NCBI RefSeq assembly: GCF_900496995.4
Contig: NC_044004.1
Coordinates: forward strand, 1 to 64,000
DNA: 64,000 bases
Direction of reading: 5' to 3'
From: Aquila chrysaetos chrysaetos
Lineage: Eukaryota; Chordata; Aves; Accipitriformes; Accipitridae
The notes below the pieces were generated by a model. The model did not search any database, was not told the origin of the DNA, and saw nothing but the letters and a program-made list of their open reading frames with translations. How positions within the stretch are numbered: the first letter of the stretch is position 1; the number at the start of each line of letters is the position of its first letter. The position numbers and the translations under genes are program-made. Of the stretch, positions 1 to 9,351 are shown piece by piece.

Positions 1-463
1 GGCGTGGGACCTGCTGCCGCCGCTACCGAAGGAGCCGGTGGTGGCGTGGGACCTGCTGCCGCCGCTACCGAAGGAGCCGGTGGTGGCGTGGGACCTGCTG
101 CCGCCGCTACCGAAGGAGCCAGCGGCGGCGTGGGATCTGCACCCAGTGGGACCGAAGGAGCCAGCGGCGGCGTGGGATCTGCACCCAGTGGGACCGAAGG
201 AGCCAGCGGCGGCGTGGGATCTGCACCCAGTGGGACCGAAGGAGCCAGCGGCGGCGTGGGACCTGCACCCGCCGGTAACAAAGGAGCCGGCGGCGCCGTG
301 GACACGAAGCCGACAGTACTGAAGGAGCCAGTGCTGGCGTGGGACAGGCAGGCGCCTGTAGCAAAGGAGGTGGCGATGGCATGGGACACACTGTCAGCGG
401 TACTGATGGAGCCAGCGGCAGTGTGGATAAGAAGCCGCCGGTATGCAGGGAGCCGGCGGCAGC
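1..463 (+). repeat. 42-bp minisatellite array, partial at window edge
   Basis: Tandem GC-rich units of 42 bp run in from the window edge. The first units match the commonest unit type, then come four units of a variant with 'gatctgcacccagtgggacc', then degenerate units. Because 42 is a multiple of three and the unit lacks stops in most frames, several frames stay open at once (one reads GAGGGVGPAAAATE, another EPVVAWDLLPPLPK). I treat these as compositional ORFs. The same terminal series of variants recurs at 3320-3675 and 16000-16393, so this is a segmental duplicate. Confidence 0.9.
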
Positions 464-468
464 ATGGG

Positions 469-1045
469 GGTCGTCGTTTAACCCCAGCCAGCAACTAAGC
501 AGCACACGGCTGCTCACTCACTCCCCCCCACCCAGTGGGATGGGGGAGAAAATCGGGAAAAGAAGCAAAACCCATGGGTTGAGGTAAGAACGGTTTAATA
601 GAACAGAAAGGAAGAAACTAATAATGATAATGATAACACTGATAAAATGACAACAGCAACAATAAAAGGATTGGAATGTACAAATGATGCGCAGTGCAAT
701 TTATCACTACCCGCCGACCGGCACCCAGCTAGTCCCCGAGTGCGATTTCCCCACCCCACTCCCCAGTTCCTATGCTAAATGCGACGTCCCATGGTATGGA
801 ATACCCCGTTGGCCAGTTTGGGTCAGCTGCCCTGGCTGTGTCCTGTGCCCACTTCTTGTGCCCCTCCAGCTTTCTCGCTGGCTGGGCATGAGGAGCTGAA
901 AAAATCCTTGACTTAGTCTAAACGCTACTTAGGAACAACTGAAAACATCAGTGTTATCAACGTTCTTCACGTACGGAACTCAAAACACAGCACCGTACCA
1001 GCTACTAGGAAGACAGTTAACTCTATCCCAGCTGAAACTAGGACA
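469..1045 (-). mobile_element. Solo LTR, copy 1
   Basis: This 577-bp element reads TGTCCTAGTTTCAGCTGGG from its minus-strand start, which I recognise as a common avian retroviral LTR. It is flanked by a 5-bp direct repeat, atggg, at 464-468 and 1046-1050. Removing the LTR and one repeat restores an exact 42-bp minisatellite unit, so it landed inside the array. The first plus-strand base is g where t is expected. No internal retroviral sequence is attached. Near-identical copies sit at 3681-4257 and 16399-16978. Confidence 0.85.
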
Positions 1046-1293
1046 ATGGGACTGGCAGCCGCCAGTAGGGAAGGAGCTGGCGGTGGCATGGGACATGCCG
1101 CCAGCGCTGCAAAAGGAGCACCTCTGCCCCTGCGCCGCCTCCTCCCGCTGTGCTGCGCCGCCGGCCGGCCCCGGGACTCCTCCTGCGTCTCCTGTGCCGG
1201 GGCGGTGACCGGCGGACCCGCCGGCACATGGCGGTGCTGACGCGGGGCGGCGCCCTCCTCCTGCGGGCTGGGGCCGGCCGGCAGCCACGGAGG
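1046..1293 (+). promoter_or_regulatory. Degenerate 42-bp units and decapitated promoter segment
   Basis: This stretch nearly matches the upstream flank of the protamine-like copy at 4507 (4258-4420), through the GC-rich 'ctcctgtgccggggcggtgacc'. At about 1208 it diverges, just where the other copies run into their TATA box, and passes instead into the 81-bp repeat array. It looks like the promoter of a lost copy, rearranged onto a different promoter type. There is no TATA box here. Confidence 0.55.
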
Positions 1294-1690
1294 CCACGCA
1301 CGGTCAGGCGTCGCCGTGGGGACATTGTGATGCCACCGGTGAGGTTGGCCTCGCAACGCGGCCTCGCAACGCGGCCACGCACGGTCGGGCGTCGCCGTGG
1401 GGACATTGTGATGCCACCGGTGAGGTTGGCCTCGCAACGCGGCCTCGCAACGCGGCCACGCACGGTCGGGCGTCGCCGTGGGGACATTGTGATGCCACCG
1501 TGAGGTTGGCCTCGCAACGCGGCCTCGCAACGCGGCCACGCGGTCAGGCGTCGCGTGGGGACATTGTGATGCCACCGGTGAGGTTGGCCTCGCAACGTGG
1601 CCTCGCAACACGGCCACGCACGGTCGGGCGTCGCCATGGGGACATTGTGATGCCACCGGTGAGGTTGGCCTCGCAACGCGCCCGTGTCAC
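1294..1690 (+). repeat. 81-bp tandem repeat upstream of TATA box
   Basis: About five units, each marked by 'ggggacattgtgatgccac', recur at spacings of 81, 81, 78 and 81 bp. Each unit also holds GTTGGCCTCGCAAC, an inverted GTTG/CAAC pair resembling a weak RFX X-box, and CG-rich 'gcaacgcggcc' steps. The array ends about 24 bp before the TATA box at 1714. A more indel-ridden copy of the array precedes the TATA box at 14440. A role as a repeated proximal promoter is inference. Confidence 0.8.
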
Positions 1691-1713
1691 AAAGGGCCTC
1701 GCCCCGGCACCCC

Positions 1714-1722
1714 TATATAAAG
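1714..1722 (+). promoter_or_regulatory. TATA box of decayed protamine-like copy P0
   Basis: TATATAAAG within 'cccctatataaagcggggcg', followed 77 bp later by the ATG at 1791. The same box and spacing occur in every promoter-bearing member of the family in this window. Confidence 0.75.
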
Positions 1723-1790
1723 CGGGGCGGTGGGCACAGAGCCATCGCCCTCCGGCAGGGCAGGGCGGCCACCGAAGCCAGGGAGCCAGC

Positions 1791-1832
1791 ATGGCCCGGT
1801 CCAGGCATAGCAGGAGCCGAAGCAGGAGCTGA
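1791..1832 (+). pseudogene. Protamine-like copy P0, stops after 13 codons
   Basis: The ATG in 'gccagcatggcccgg' opens MARSRHSRSRSRS and then meets TGA at 1830-1832. Past the stop, the DNA stays alignable to the intact copies (for example 'cacgcgtcgcatcc' against 'cacgcgtggcatcc', and 'gcagacccgcggcacgcagccg'), then slides into the 42-bp array near 1915. The promoter is preserved, so transcripts may exist. MAR followed by RS dipeptides resembles known avian protamine starts. It could be a real 13-residue peptide, but decay is the simpler reading. Confidence 0.7.
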
Positions 1833-1914
1833 CGCTGCACCACGCGTCGCATCCACAGCCGCCCTCACCGCTGGTACGGGAAGAGGTGATGCAGACCCGC
1901 GGCACGCAGCCGCT

Positions 1915-3675
1915 GGCACCGGAGGAGCCGGTGGCGGTGTGGGACCCGCTGCTGCCAGTATCGAAGGAGCCGGTGGTGGCGTGGGACCCGCTGCCGCCAG
2001 TATTGAAGGAGCCGGTGGTGGCGTGGGACCTGCTGCCGCCGCTACCGAAGGAGCCGGTGGTGGCGTGGGACCTGCTGCCGCCGCTACCGAAGGAGCCGGT
2101 GGTGGCGTGGGACCTGCTGCCGCCGCTACCGAAGGAGCCGGTGGCGGCGTGGGACCTGCTGCCGCCGCTACCGAAGGAGCCGGTGGCGGCGTGGGACCTG
2201 CTGCCGCCGCTACCGAAGGAGCCGGTGGTGGCGTGGGACCTGCTGCCGCCGCTACCGAAGGAGCCGGTGGTGGTGGGACCTGCTGCCGCCGTACGAAGGA
2301 GCCGGTGGTGGTGGGACCTGCTGGCCGCTACCGAAGGAGCCGGTGGTGGCGTGGGACCTGCTGCCGCCGCTACCGAAGGAGCGGTGGTGGTGGGACCTGC
2401 TGCCGCCGTAGAAGGAGCCGGTGGTGGCGGGGACCTGCTGCCGCCGTATTGAAGGAGCCGGTGGTGGTGTGGGACCTGCTGCCGCCGCTACCGAAGGAGC
2501 CGGTGGTGGCGTGGGACCTGCTGCCGCCGCTACCGAAGGAGCCGGTGGCGGTGTGGGACCTGCTGCCGCCGCTACCGAAGGAGCCGGTGGTGGCGTGGGA
2601 CCTGCTGCCGCCGCTGAAGGAGCCGGTGGTGGCGTGGGACCTGCTGCCGCCGCTACCGAAGGAGCCGGTGGTGGCGTGGGACCTGCTGCCGCCGCTACCG
2701 AAGGAGCCGGTGGTGGCGTGGGACCTGCTGCCGCCGCTACCGAAGGAGCCGGTGGTGGCGTGGGACCTGCTGCCGCCGCTACCGAAGGAGCCGGTGGCGG
2801 CGTGGGACCTGCTGCCGCCGCTACCGAAGGAGCCGGTGGTGGCGTGGGACCTGCTGCCGCCAGTATTGAAGGAGCCGGTGGTGGCGTGGGACCTGCTGCC
2901 GCCGCTACCGAAGGAGCCGGTGGTGGCGTGGGACCTGCTGCCGCCGCTACCGAAGGAGCCGGTGGTGGCGTGGGACCTGCTGCCGCCGCTACCGAAGGAG
3001 CCGGTGGTGGCGTGGGACCTGCTGCCGCCGCTACCGAAGGAGCCGGTGGCGGCGTGGGACCTGCTGCCGGCTACCGAAGGAGCCGGTGGTGGCGTGGGAC
3101 CTGCTGCCGCCGTATCGAAGGAGCCGGTGGCGTGGGACCTGCTGCCGCCGCTACCGAAGGAGCCGGTGGCGGTGTGGGACCTGCTGCCGCCAGTATTGAA
3201 GGAGCCGGTGGCGGCGTGGGACCTGCTACTGCCAGTATTGAAGGAGCCGGCGGCGGCGTGGGACCTGCTACTGCCAGTATTGAAGGAGCTGGCGGCGGCG
3301 TGGGACATGCACCCACCGGTACCGAAGGAGCCAGCGGCGGCGTGGGATCTGCACCCAGTGGGACCGAAGGAGCCAGCGGCGGCGTGGGATCTGCACCCAG
3401 TGGGACCGAAGGAGCCAGCGGCGGCGTGGGATCTGCACCCAGTGGGACCGAAGGAGCCAGCGGCGGCGTGGGACCTGCACCCGCCGGTAACGAAGGAGCC
3501 GGCGGCGCCGTGGACACGAAGCCGACAGTACTGAAGGAGCCAGTGCTGGCGTGGGACAGGCAGGCGCCTGTAGCAAAGGAGGTGGCGATGGCATGGGACA
3601 CACTGTCAGCGGTACTGATGGAGCCAGCGGCAGTGTGGATAAGAAGCCGCCGGTATGCAGGGAGCCGGCGGCAGC
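1915..3675 (+). repeat. 42-bp minisatellite array, about 40 units
   Basis: A long run of 42-bp units of the type ggagccggtggtggcgtggg + acctgctgccgccgctaccg + aa. Several units carry 1-9-base deletions between 2270 and 2450 and near 3070-3130. The array starts inside the region homologous to the 3' end of the protamine-like CDS of copy P0 and ends in degenerate units interrupted by the LTR at 3681. Units vary regionally: 'gccgctaccgaa' early, 'ccagtattgaag' near 3190-3290, 'cccagtgggaccgaa' near the end. No protein-coding claim is made. Confidence 0.92.
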
Positions 3676-3680
3676 ATGGG

Positions 3681-4257
3681 GGTCGTCGTTTAACCCCAGC
3701 CAGCAACTAAGCAGCACACGGCTGCTCACTCACTCCCCCCCACCCAGTGGGATGGGGGAGAAAATCGGGAAAAGAAGCAAAACCCACGGGTTGAGGTAAG
3801 AACGGTTTAATAGAACAGAAAGGAAGAAACTAATAATGATAATGATAACACTGATAAAATGACAACAGCAACAATAAAAGGATTGGAATGTACAAATGAT
3901 GCGCAGTGCAATTTATCACTACCCGCCGACCGGCACCCAGCTAGTCCCCGAGTGGCGATTCCCCACCCCCACTCCCCAGTTCCTATGCTAAATGCGACGT
4001 CCCATGGTATGGAATACCCCGTTGGCCAGTTTGGGTCAGCTGCCCTGGCTGTGTCCTGTGCCCACTTCTTGTGCCCCTCCAGCTTTCTCGCTGGCTGGGC
4101 ATGAGGAGCTGAAAAATCCTTGACTTAGTCTAAACGCTACTTAGGAACAACTGAAAACATCAGTGTTATCAACGTTCTTCACGTACGGAACTCAAAACAC
4201 AGCACCGTACCAGCTACTAGGAAGACAGTTAACTCTATCCCAGCTGAAACTAGGACA
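3681..4257 (-). mobile_element. Solo LTR, copy 2
   Basis: A near-identical copy of the LTR at 469-1045, of equal length (577 bp), with the same atggg repeats at 3676-3680 and 4258-4262 and the same site within a 42-bp unit. It is therefore a duplicate of one insertion, not an independent integration. Confidence 0.85.
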
Positions 4258-4431
4258 ATGGGACTGGCAGCCGCCAGTAGGGAAGGAGCTGGCGGTGGCA
4301 TGGGACATGCCGCCAGCGCTGCAAAAGGAGCACCTCTGCCCCTGCGCCGCCTCCTCCCGCTGTGCTGCGCCGCCGGCCGGCCCGGGGACTCCTCCTGCGT
4401 CTCCTGTGCCGGGGCGGTGACCCGGCACCCC

Positions 4432-4438
4432 TATAAAG
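4432..4438 (+). promoter_or_regulatory. TATA box of frameshifted copy P1
   Basis: TATAAAG in 'ggcacccctataaagcgggg', 75 bp before the ATG at 4507. It is two bases shorter (one TA step) than the TATATAAAG of the other copies. The GC-rich element 'ggggcggtgacccgg' lies just upstream. Confidence 0.7.
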
Positions 4439-4506
4439 CGGGGCGGTGGGCGCGCACCCATGTCACTCCGGCGGGGCCAGGCGGCCATCGAACCCAGTCA
4501 GCCAGC

Positions 4507-4684
4507 ATGGCCCGGCCCAGCTACAGGGGGGCACGGCAGGAGCCGGCGCCGCCACCGCCGCCCCACGCGTGGCATCCTGCGCCGCCCTCGCCGCCGGTAC
4601 GGGATGAGGCGACGCAAGCCCGCGGCACGCCGCCGCCGGCACAGGGTGCGGTGGTGGGATGCGAAACGCAGCGGGTGCTGCTGA
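4507..4684 (+). pseudogene. Protamine-like copy P1, 2-bp deletion
   Basis: The ATG and the first six codons (MARPSY) match the intact gene at 54375. Then two bases are lost, where the intact copy reads 'agctacagcgggggtcacgg' and this one reads 'agctacaggggggcacgg', and the frame shifts. The arginine-rich remainder is intact in another frame, up to TGA at 4682-4684, and ends in ...RSGCC instead of ...RSGRC. That frame is also open from an upstream ATG at 4460, which would give a 74-residue fusion. That ATG lies only about 22-28 bp past the TATA box, so it may not be in the mRNA. I call it a pseudogene that might still make a basic protein. Confidence 0.75.
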
Positions 4685-4694
4685 GCAGACCCCA

Positions 4695-4850
4695 GCACTG
4701 GGCGGGGGGCTGCGGGATGGAGGGTCCCATGCTGAGCCCGGCTTGATGCTGGGCCGGCTGCAGGGCTGTCCCCTCGCACAGCCGGGCCCCCCCCGTACCC
4801 TCCTTGCCCCCAACGTGTGGGGCGGGATGGGGGGCAGCTCCGCTGAGCCC
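4695..4850 (+). repeat. Module shared with RNF145-like intron 4
   Basis: About 155 bp, with 'gagggtcccatgctgagccc' and 'ccaacgtgtggggcgggatg', nearly identical to 63667-63822 in intron 4 of the RNF145-like gene and to 54566-54719 beside the intact copy at 54375. Here it lies between the stop codon and the AATAAA of P1, so it would be 3' UTR. It is absent from the copies at 41545 and 43321. Confidence 0.85.
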
Positions 4851-4899
4851 GGCCACCCCTGACTCCATGCTGCCGGACTACGGAGGCCCTGGCTCCACC

Positions 4900-4905
4900 A
4901 ATAAA
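4900..4905 (+). terminator. Poly(A) signal of P1
   Basis: AATAAA in 'ccaccaataaagctgg', followed within 25-45 bp by a GT-rich stretch ('gagctgtgtgtgttctggct') typical of a downstream cleavage element. The arrangement is conserved in the other copies that keep a 3' end. Confidence 0.75.
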
Positions 4906-4919
4906 GCTGGAATGCTGGC

Positions 4920-5203
4920 ATGAGCTGTGTGTGTTCTGGCTGTGTGTCTCCCTGTGCGCCGGCTGCGTGTCCCCCGCCGTCGTGTCCCGTGGCTGGGCGT
5001 CCGCGTCTGATGGGGGGGGGGGTGTCCCGTGGGTGCGCCTGTGCAGGACCAGCACGTGTCTCCAGGGCTGGAGATGCCCCAGCCTGCCGGCTCCTGTGCT
5101 GGGTCTGACCCCTGTCTGCATGTCCCAGCCCATCTCCACGTTCCCAGCCTGTCTCCACGTCCCCAGGCCACTTCCACGTCCCAGCCCATCTCCATGTCCC
5201 CAT
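4920..5203 (+). repeat. 3' flank with C/T-rich short repeats
   Basis: A conserved flank of the protamine-like genes. It contains a poly-G run near 5010 and then repeats around 'cccatctccacgtcccag'. Paralogous flanks lie at 17220-17520, 41840-42200, 43618-43903 and 54795-55081. No coding evidence. Confidence 0.7.
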
Positions 5204-5265
5204 GTGGCAGGTACACCCCCCCGCCCCTGACAGCAAACGAAACTTCTCCGGGCAGGGAGGAGAGG
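5204..5265 (+). mobile_element. Truncated LTR start
   Basis: The first 62 bp, from tgtggcaggtacacc to 'gggaggagagg', of the LTR that is complete at 43904-44436. It is cut off where a retroviral pol fragment begins. The same LTR start follows copies P4 and P5, so the insertion is older than the duplications. Confidence 0.6.
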
Positions 5266-5790
5266 TTACCACAGGTTACCTGGTTTACTGACTGGCCTGG
5301 TTTCTATGACCTCGAGACCTTTGTGAGCGGAGCTAAGCACTTTGAAGAGGCGAGCTCAAGAAACTTCCTTAGTGTCAGTATAGAGATAGAGCACTGGCCA
5401 TTTTTCTCTTTCAGCCATGTCTAACGCTAGCTGGATGGCTTTCACCTCTGCAAACTGACTCGATTCAACTTCTCCTTCAGCAGTTTCTGCAACTTGTCAT
5501 GTAGGACTCCATACACCAGCCTTCCGCCTCCGATGCTTTCCCACAATGCGACAGGATCCATCAGTGAACAGGGCATATTGCCTCTCATTTTCTGGCAGTT
5601 TATTATACAGCGAGGCTGCTTCAGCACGTGTCACCTCCTCCTCTGGCGACATTCCACAATCTTTGCCTTCTGGCCAGCCCACGATCACTTCTAAAATTCC
5701 TGGGCGACTGGGGTTTACTGAGGTAGTTTCAAGACATAAACCGTTGACCACTAGGAGTGGACCCAGCCGCATAGTGGTTCTTGGCATAGT
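5266..5790 (-). mobile_element. ERV pol fragment, RNase H region
   Basis: The minus strand reads a retroviral RNase H-like segment with ALFTDGSCRIVGKHRRRK and a following stretch ending WSPT, in two overlapping frames (5497-5787 and 5442-5627). This is the aspartate-bearing first motif region of RNase H in avian ERVs. Frame breaks and missing flanks make it a remnant. It lies in reverse orientation to the ERV tail that follows at 5830. Confidence 0.6.
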
Positions 5791-5829
5791 GGTTCGATGT
5801 GGCTTTTTGTGCTGTAGGAGTACAGGAGA

Positions 5830-5969
5830 CTCTTACAGTGAATGGAAGAAGAATCAGTTACGACGAAAACTCGAGACCAACAAATACTTTGAGAAGATGC
5901 TAGATAGGGAAATAATGTATTAGAAGTACTAGGATTAGATATAGTAAAAGAATTTACTATTTTCTAGAA
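5830..5969 (+). mobile_element. ERV env tail and polypurine tract
   Basis: The plus strand ends an open frame in a basic, envelope-tail-like sequence (stop at 5921-5923). Shortly after comes a polypurine tract, agaaaaggggggact, at about 5963. A purine tract of this form directly precedes a 3' LTR, so it marks the 3' end of a plus-strand provirus. Confidence 0.55.
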
Positions 5970-6560
5970 AAGGGGGGACTGAGACAAGGGGAGTCAAAAG
6001 AATCTCAGTAGACATAATAAAGGGGGATGAAAGATGATGTTTAGCGCTTCCGTTGTTGAAATTAGCTGACATAGAGACAGTCCTTGATAAGAAGAGCTGG
6101 TCCCAAGAACCAGCCAATGAGGCAGAGACAGTTCCTGATCAGAAGCAGGAGCTGGCCCCAAGAGCCAGCCAAGACTGGTCTTGCGGCCTGGGTGAATGCC
6201 AAGAAAGCACCGAGCCCGCGCAAGAAAGAGGTCACTAGCGGTGACGAAGAGGAGTCATCTGTCTTCATCTCTGCGACCACCAGACGACCACCATAAAGAG
6301 GCACTGCGCAAGCGCAGTTGAGGAGGGACTATGGAAATGACCTCTCGGAGCTAATTTTAATATGAAGCGGGGACAGGTCATGCATATGTATAGGCGTATT
6401 GTGAATATGTAACACTTGACTGTATAAACTTGAAGCGAACTGCCGAGTCGGGCGCGCACGACTTTGGTGGGACTACCCGCCGTGCTGCCCAGCGCTGAAT
6501 GAACATACCTACTTTACAATCCCGCTGGTTGTGGAGTCTGTTTCCGCACGTCACTGCTCC
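5970..6560 (+). mobile_element. Retroviral LTR, plus strand
   Basis: It begins TGAGACAAGGGGAGTC directly after the polypurine tract and contains a TATA-like 'gactgtataaacttgaagcg' near 6420, the usual place for an LTR promoter. It ends near 6555, where minus-strand gag sequence resumes. No body of a matching provirus lies downstream. The exact 3' end is uncertain. Confidence 0.55.
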
Positions 6561-7472
6561 TTGTAATTTTTTGTAATTTCTTTCTGGTATCATCAGAGGC
6601 TTGTCCTGTAAAGAAAGGAGCCAACTGAGCTTTTCCTTCTTCAGACTCAGGATCCATATTAGTATATTTCTTAGCAGCATCTTTTAATCTGAATTGCCTT
6701 AGGCATAGCATTTCTGATTCCGAATAGAATCCATTTTTAATATTGATCCAGCAGTCTGCTCTGAGCCAAGTTATTAGGATCTCATTTGGGATCAGCAGAT
6801 GGAAAATTTTGTTCCACTGTTCCCTGCAATACTCCAGAAGCCACTTGTGCTTTTACCTGGGTTTTAGCAACCCTCCGGATCATATCTCTTTTTGTACTAT
6901 CAAAAACTACATTCATTATTACTCGTATCTCTTTCTAATCAGGATCCTGAGTCTGAATCGTTGTTTCAAAAGCATGGGCTGTTTGATCGGGGTTTTCCCC
7001 GATAGCTCCCAGCTGCTATTTTCCAGTTATTTAAATCCACAGTAGAAGCATCTTTGCCCAGTACCACATGGGGAACAACACTTTTTGAGCTTGTTGTCAC
7101 CTTTTTTGTTTCCTTCTTTTTCTGAAGATAGCACAAAAGGATCGCTGGGTGGTATATTAATTCCACAATCCTTCTGTCACTCAGGATGATTTCTTTAAGG
7201 TAAAGAACAAATCACACTACATAACTTCATCCCGTTTCTGCTCCCGTCTCAAAAATAACATCAGTTCTAACATGGTGTTACAATTTAGCGTCCCATTCAC
7301 AGGCCACTTTTCCCTTCCTCGAGCTTATACGGAGGCCACCAATGATTACAATATTAAATCAAACCTTCTCTCCGCATGTTACTACCCGAAACACCCCCCA
7401 GCTGTTTCCAGTGCTTTAAAAACACCCCAGAGGTGATCTTTGAGGGAGTTCACTTGACTGTCCCGCTCCCAT
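6561..7472 (-). pseudogene. ERV gag remnant
   Basis: The minus strand starts MGAGQSSELPQRSP at 7472, a matrix-type start with a glycine at position 2 suited to myristoylation. Stops and frameshifts follow. Recognisable gag sequence is regained near 6966-7166 and again at 6514-6711 (DAAKKYTNMDPE). Together this is a badly eroded gag, cut by the plus-strand LTR at 5970-6560. It may belong to the same minus-strand provirus as the RNase H piece at 5266-5790. Confidence 0.55.
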
Positions 7473-8550
7473 TATCAACGCCTTCAGTATACAAAAATCA
7501 GAAATCGGGAAGTCAAATATCAGAGCCTGAGTCAGAATACCAAGCAGAATCAGTCGGAGATCAAAAGCTCATATCCAGAATCAATAGTCAAATACCAAAG
7601 CCTTAATCAAAGTACCGAGACCAAAAAGATCCGGTGAGCTGCTCCAGTCTCGGCTCGAGGGCTGCGCTGGGGATATATTTTTTGTTGCTGTGCATACACG
7701 ATGCCGAGGAGGAGGAGGAGGCGGCACAGAGGGGAGGACAGCCCTGCCGCTGGTGCTGCTGCTGCTGCTGGTGCTGCTGGCGCTGCTGGCGGCTGTGCTG
7801 CTGGCAGAAGAGGGGGGGAGCCCGACAAATCGCCCCGGAGGAAGGAGGGGGGGAAGCCCCCCGAAGAGGTGTGCGGCGGGAGGGCTGGCGAGAGCCCGCA
7901 GTCCCCCCCACCCCACCCCGCGCCCCCGGTGCCTGGCCGGGCTGGGAGATCACGGCATAAAGACGGGGGATTTCTCGGCAGGAGTCGGCGGAGCCTCAGC
8001 CTGCGCTCTCCGCTCCCCGGCTCCCGGCTCGGCGCTGGAGCGGCGGCGGCAGCAGGCGAAGCTCGAAGGGAAACGAGACGATCGCAGCGTCACTCCAACT
8101 AGTCCGCAAAGAGGGAGAGGGGCACCGCGCTCCCACCGCCTCCCGCCCCGGACGGCACCTTAACTCTTTGCGCGTCGCGCCGCCGGACCGCCCGCCGCCG
8201 GCCGGCCACGGCCACGGCGGCGGCGAAGGGTCCGCCCGGGGAGGGGCGGCGGCGGCGGCGGCGGCGGGCGGCGAAGTGGCGGCGGGGCGCCCGCTGCCCC
8301 CCCCGCCCTCGCCGCCGCCCCCTCCGCCGCCCGACTTCGCCCGCCGCCGCCGCTGCCGCTCTCCTCAGCAGCCCGCCGCGGCGGAGGGGCTCGGCCCGCG
8401 GGCACCCCCGGGCAGGGCAGGGCAGCGCAGGGCAGGGCAGCGCAGGGCAGGGCAGCGCAGGGCAGGGCAGCCCGCTCCGCTCCGCTCCGCTCCGCTCGGC
8501 TCGCCGCGCTCCCCGGCGGCAGCCCTTCCCTTGCCGCCCCCGCGCACACC
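7473..8550. other. CpG island, no supported gene
   Basis: After an ERV-leader-like stretch to about 7690, the sequence becomes a CpG island with purine runs, GCC runs, CTG-type runs near 7750 and a tandem 'gcagggcagggca' block at 8415-8470. An ATG at 7701 opens 133 codons that start MPRRRRRRHRGE. A GTG-led alternative frame has a leucine-rich stretch. Neither has homology I recognise or a visible splice structure. It could be the promoter and first exon of an unidentified gene. Confidence 0.5.
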
Positions 8551-8559
8551 CGTTCCCCG

Positions 8560-9310
8560 CCTGTCAGAGTCGGTCAGAAGATCCGCATTGTCTCAACACT
8601 GCCATCGGGAACACGAACAGCACGTTACCTGACAACGGCCTGTGTGGAGCGCAGCGGCCGATCCCAAGGACAGAACGTGCGGTACGAGGCTCCTGGAAGG
8701 TACCTGGCCAGAGCCCTTAGAGATAACCGCACAGCTACTGTCAAAAAGGATGGATTGCGACCGTTGCCGTAACATCGATGAAGAGATCGTGAACTCTAGA
8801 CGAACTTTGCTTCATTGTAATACCAAAGCACACCTCCTGGTCGAAGGCTACCCGCCTCCAAGACTTACCACGCCTCGGACACCGACCCTCGCTCGAGAAG
8901 GGCGGAGATATGATAATTGTATTCCGAGAGGGGCGGAGGCTCCTGAGGCGGAGGTGGAGCAAGGTGTGTTACTAGGCATAAAAGGACTTCTGAACAGTGG
9001 GCATTTGAAGCTTCCCCACCAAGGACCACGACGATCGACGACGCAGCAGTAGCTGGACCCGGGACCGTTAGGACGCCTTGAGATCAGCGGTGGTAGCTAT
9101 AACCTCTCTTTCTCCTCTCTCTAAACTTTACTTTTTTCTCCTTCCTTTCACCCATCTCTAAGTATCGCGTGCCTCTTCACAGGCAATACAATAAAGTTTT
9201 ACTGTGTGATTACTGCTATCCCCTTTGGTGTTGGTCACCTGAATTTTGCACTTTCGAGATCGTGGCAAACGAACCATCACGAGTCCACCGAGTGGACCGT
9301 GACAGCGCCG
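8560..9310 (+). mobile_element. LTR-like segment, plus strand
   Basis: It contains, in LTR order, a TATA-like 'ctaggcataaaaggac' near 8974, a pyrimidine-rich stretch near 9100-9160, AATAAAG near 9190 and a U5-like tail. It carries no gag or pol. The ends are uncertain. A run of 15 Cs follows at 9316-9330. Confidence 0.5.
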
Positions 9311-9351
9311 GAGCCCCCCCCCCCCCCCGCTCCTCCCTGTTATAAACGCTC

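Noticed and set aside
1915-3675. CRISPR-like regular repetition
   Set aside because: Direct tandem units with no unique spacers, in a vertebrate genome: a minisatellite.
1684-3710. Very long open frames (up to 616 codons) through the 42-bp arrays, elastin-like GAGGGVGPAAAATE or EPVVAWDLLPPLPK
   Set aside because: The unit is 42 bp and stop-free in most frames on both strands, so open frames arise automatically. Internal indels switch frames freely, and no frame is favoured.
8160-8632. Proline/alanine-rich frames on both strands in the CpG island
   Set aside because: Low-complexity translation of GCC and CAG-type runs, with no homology.
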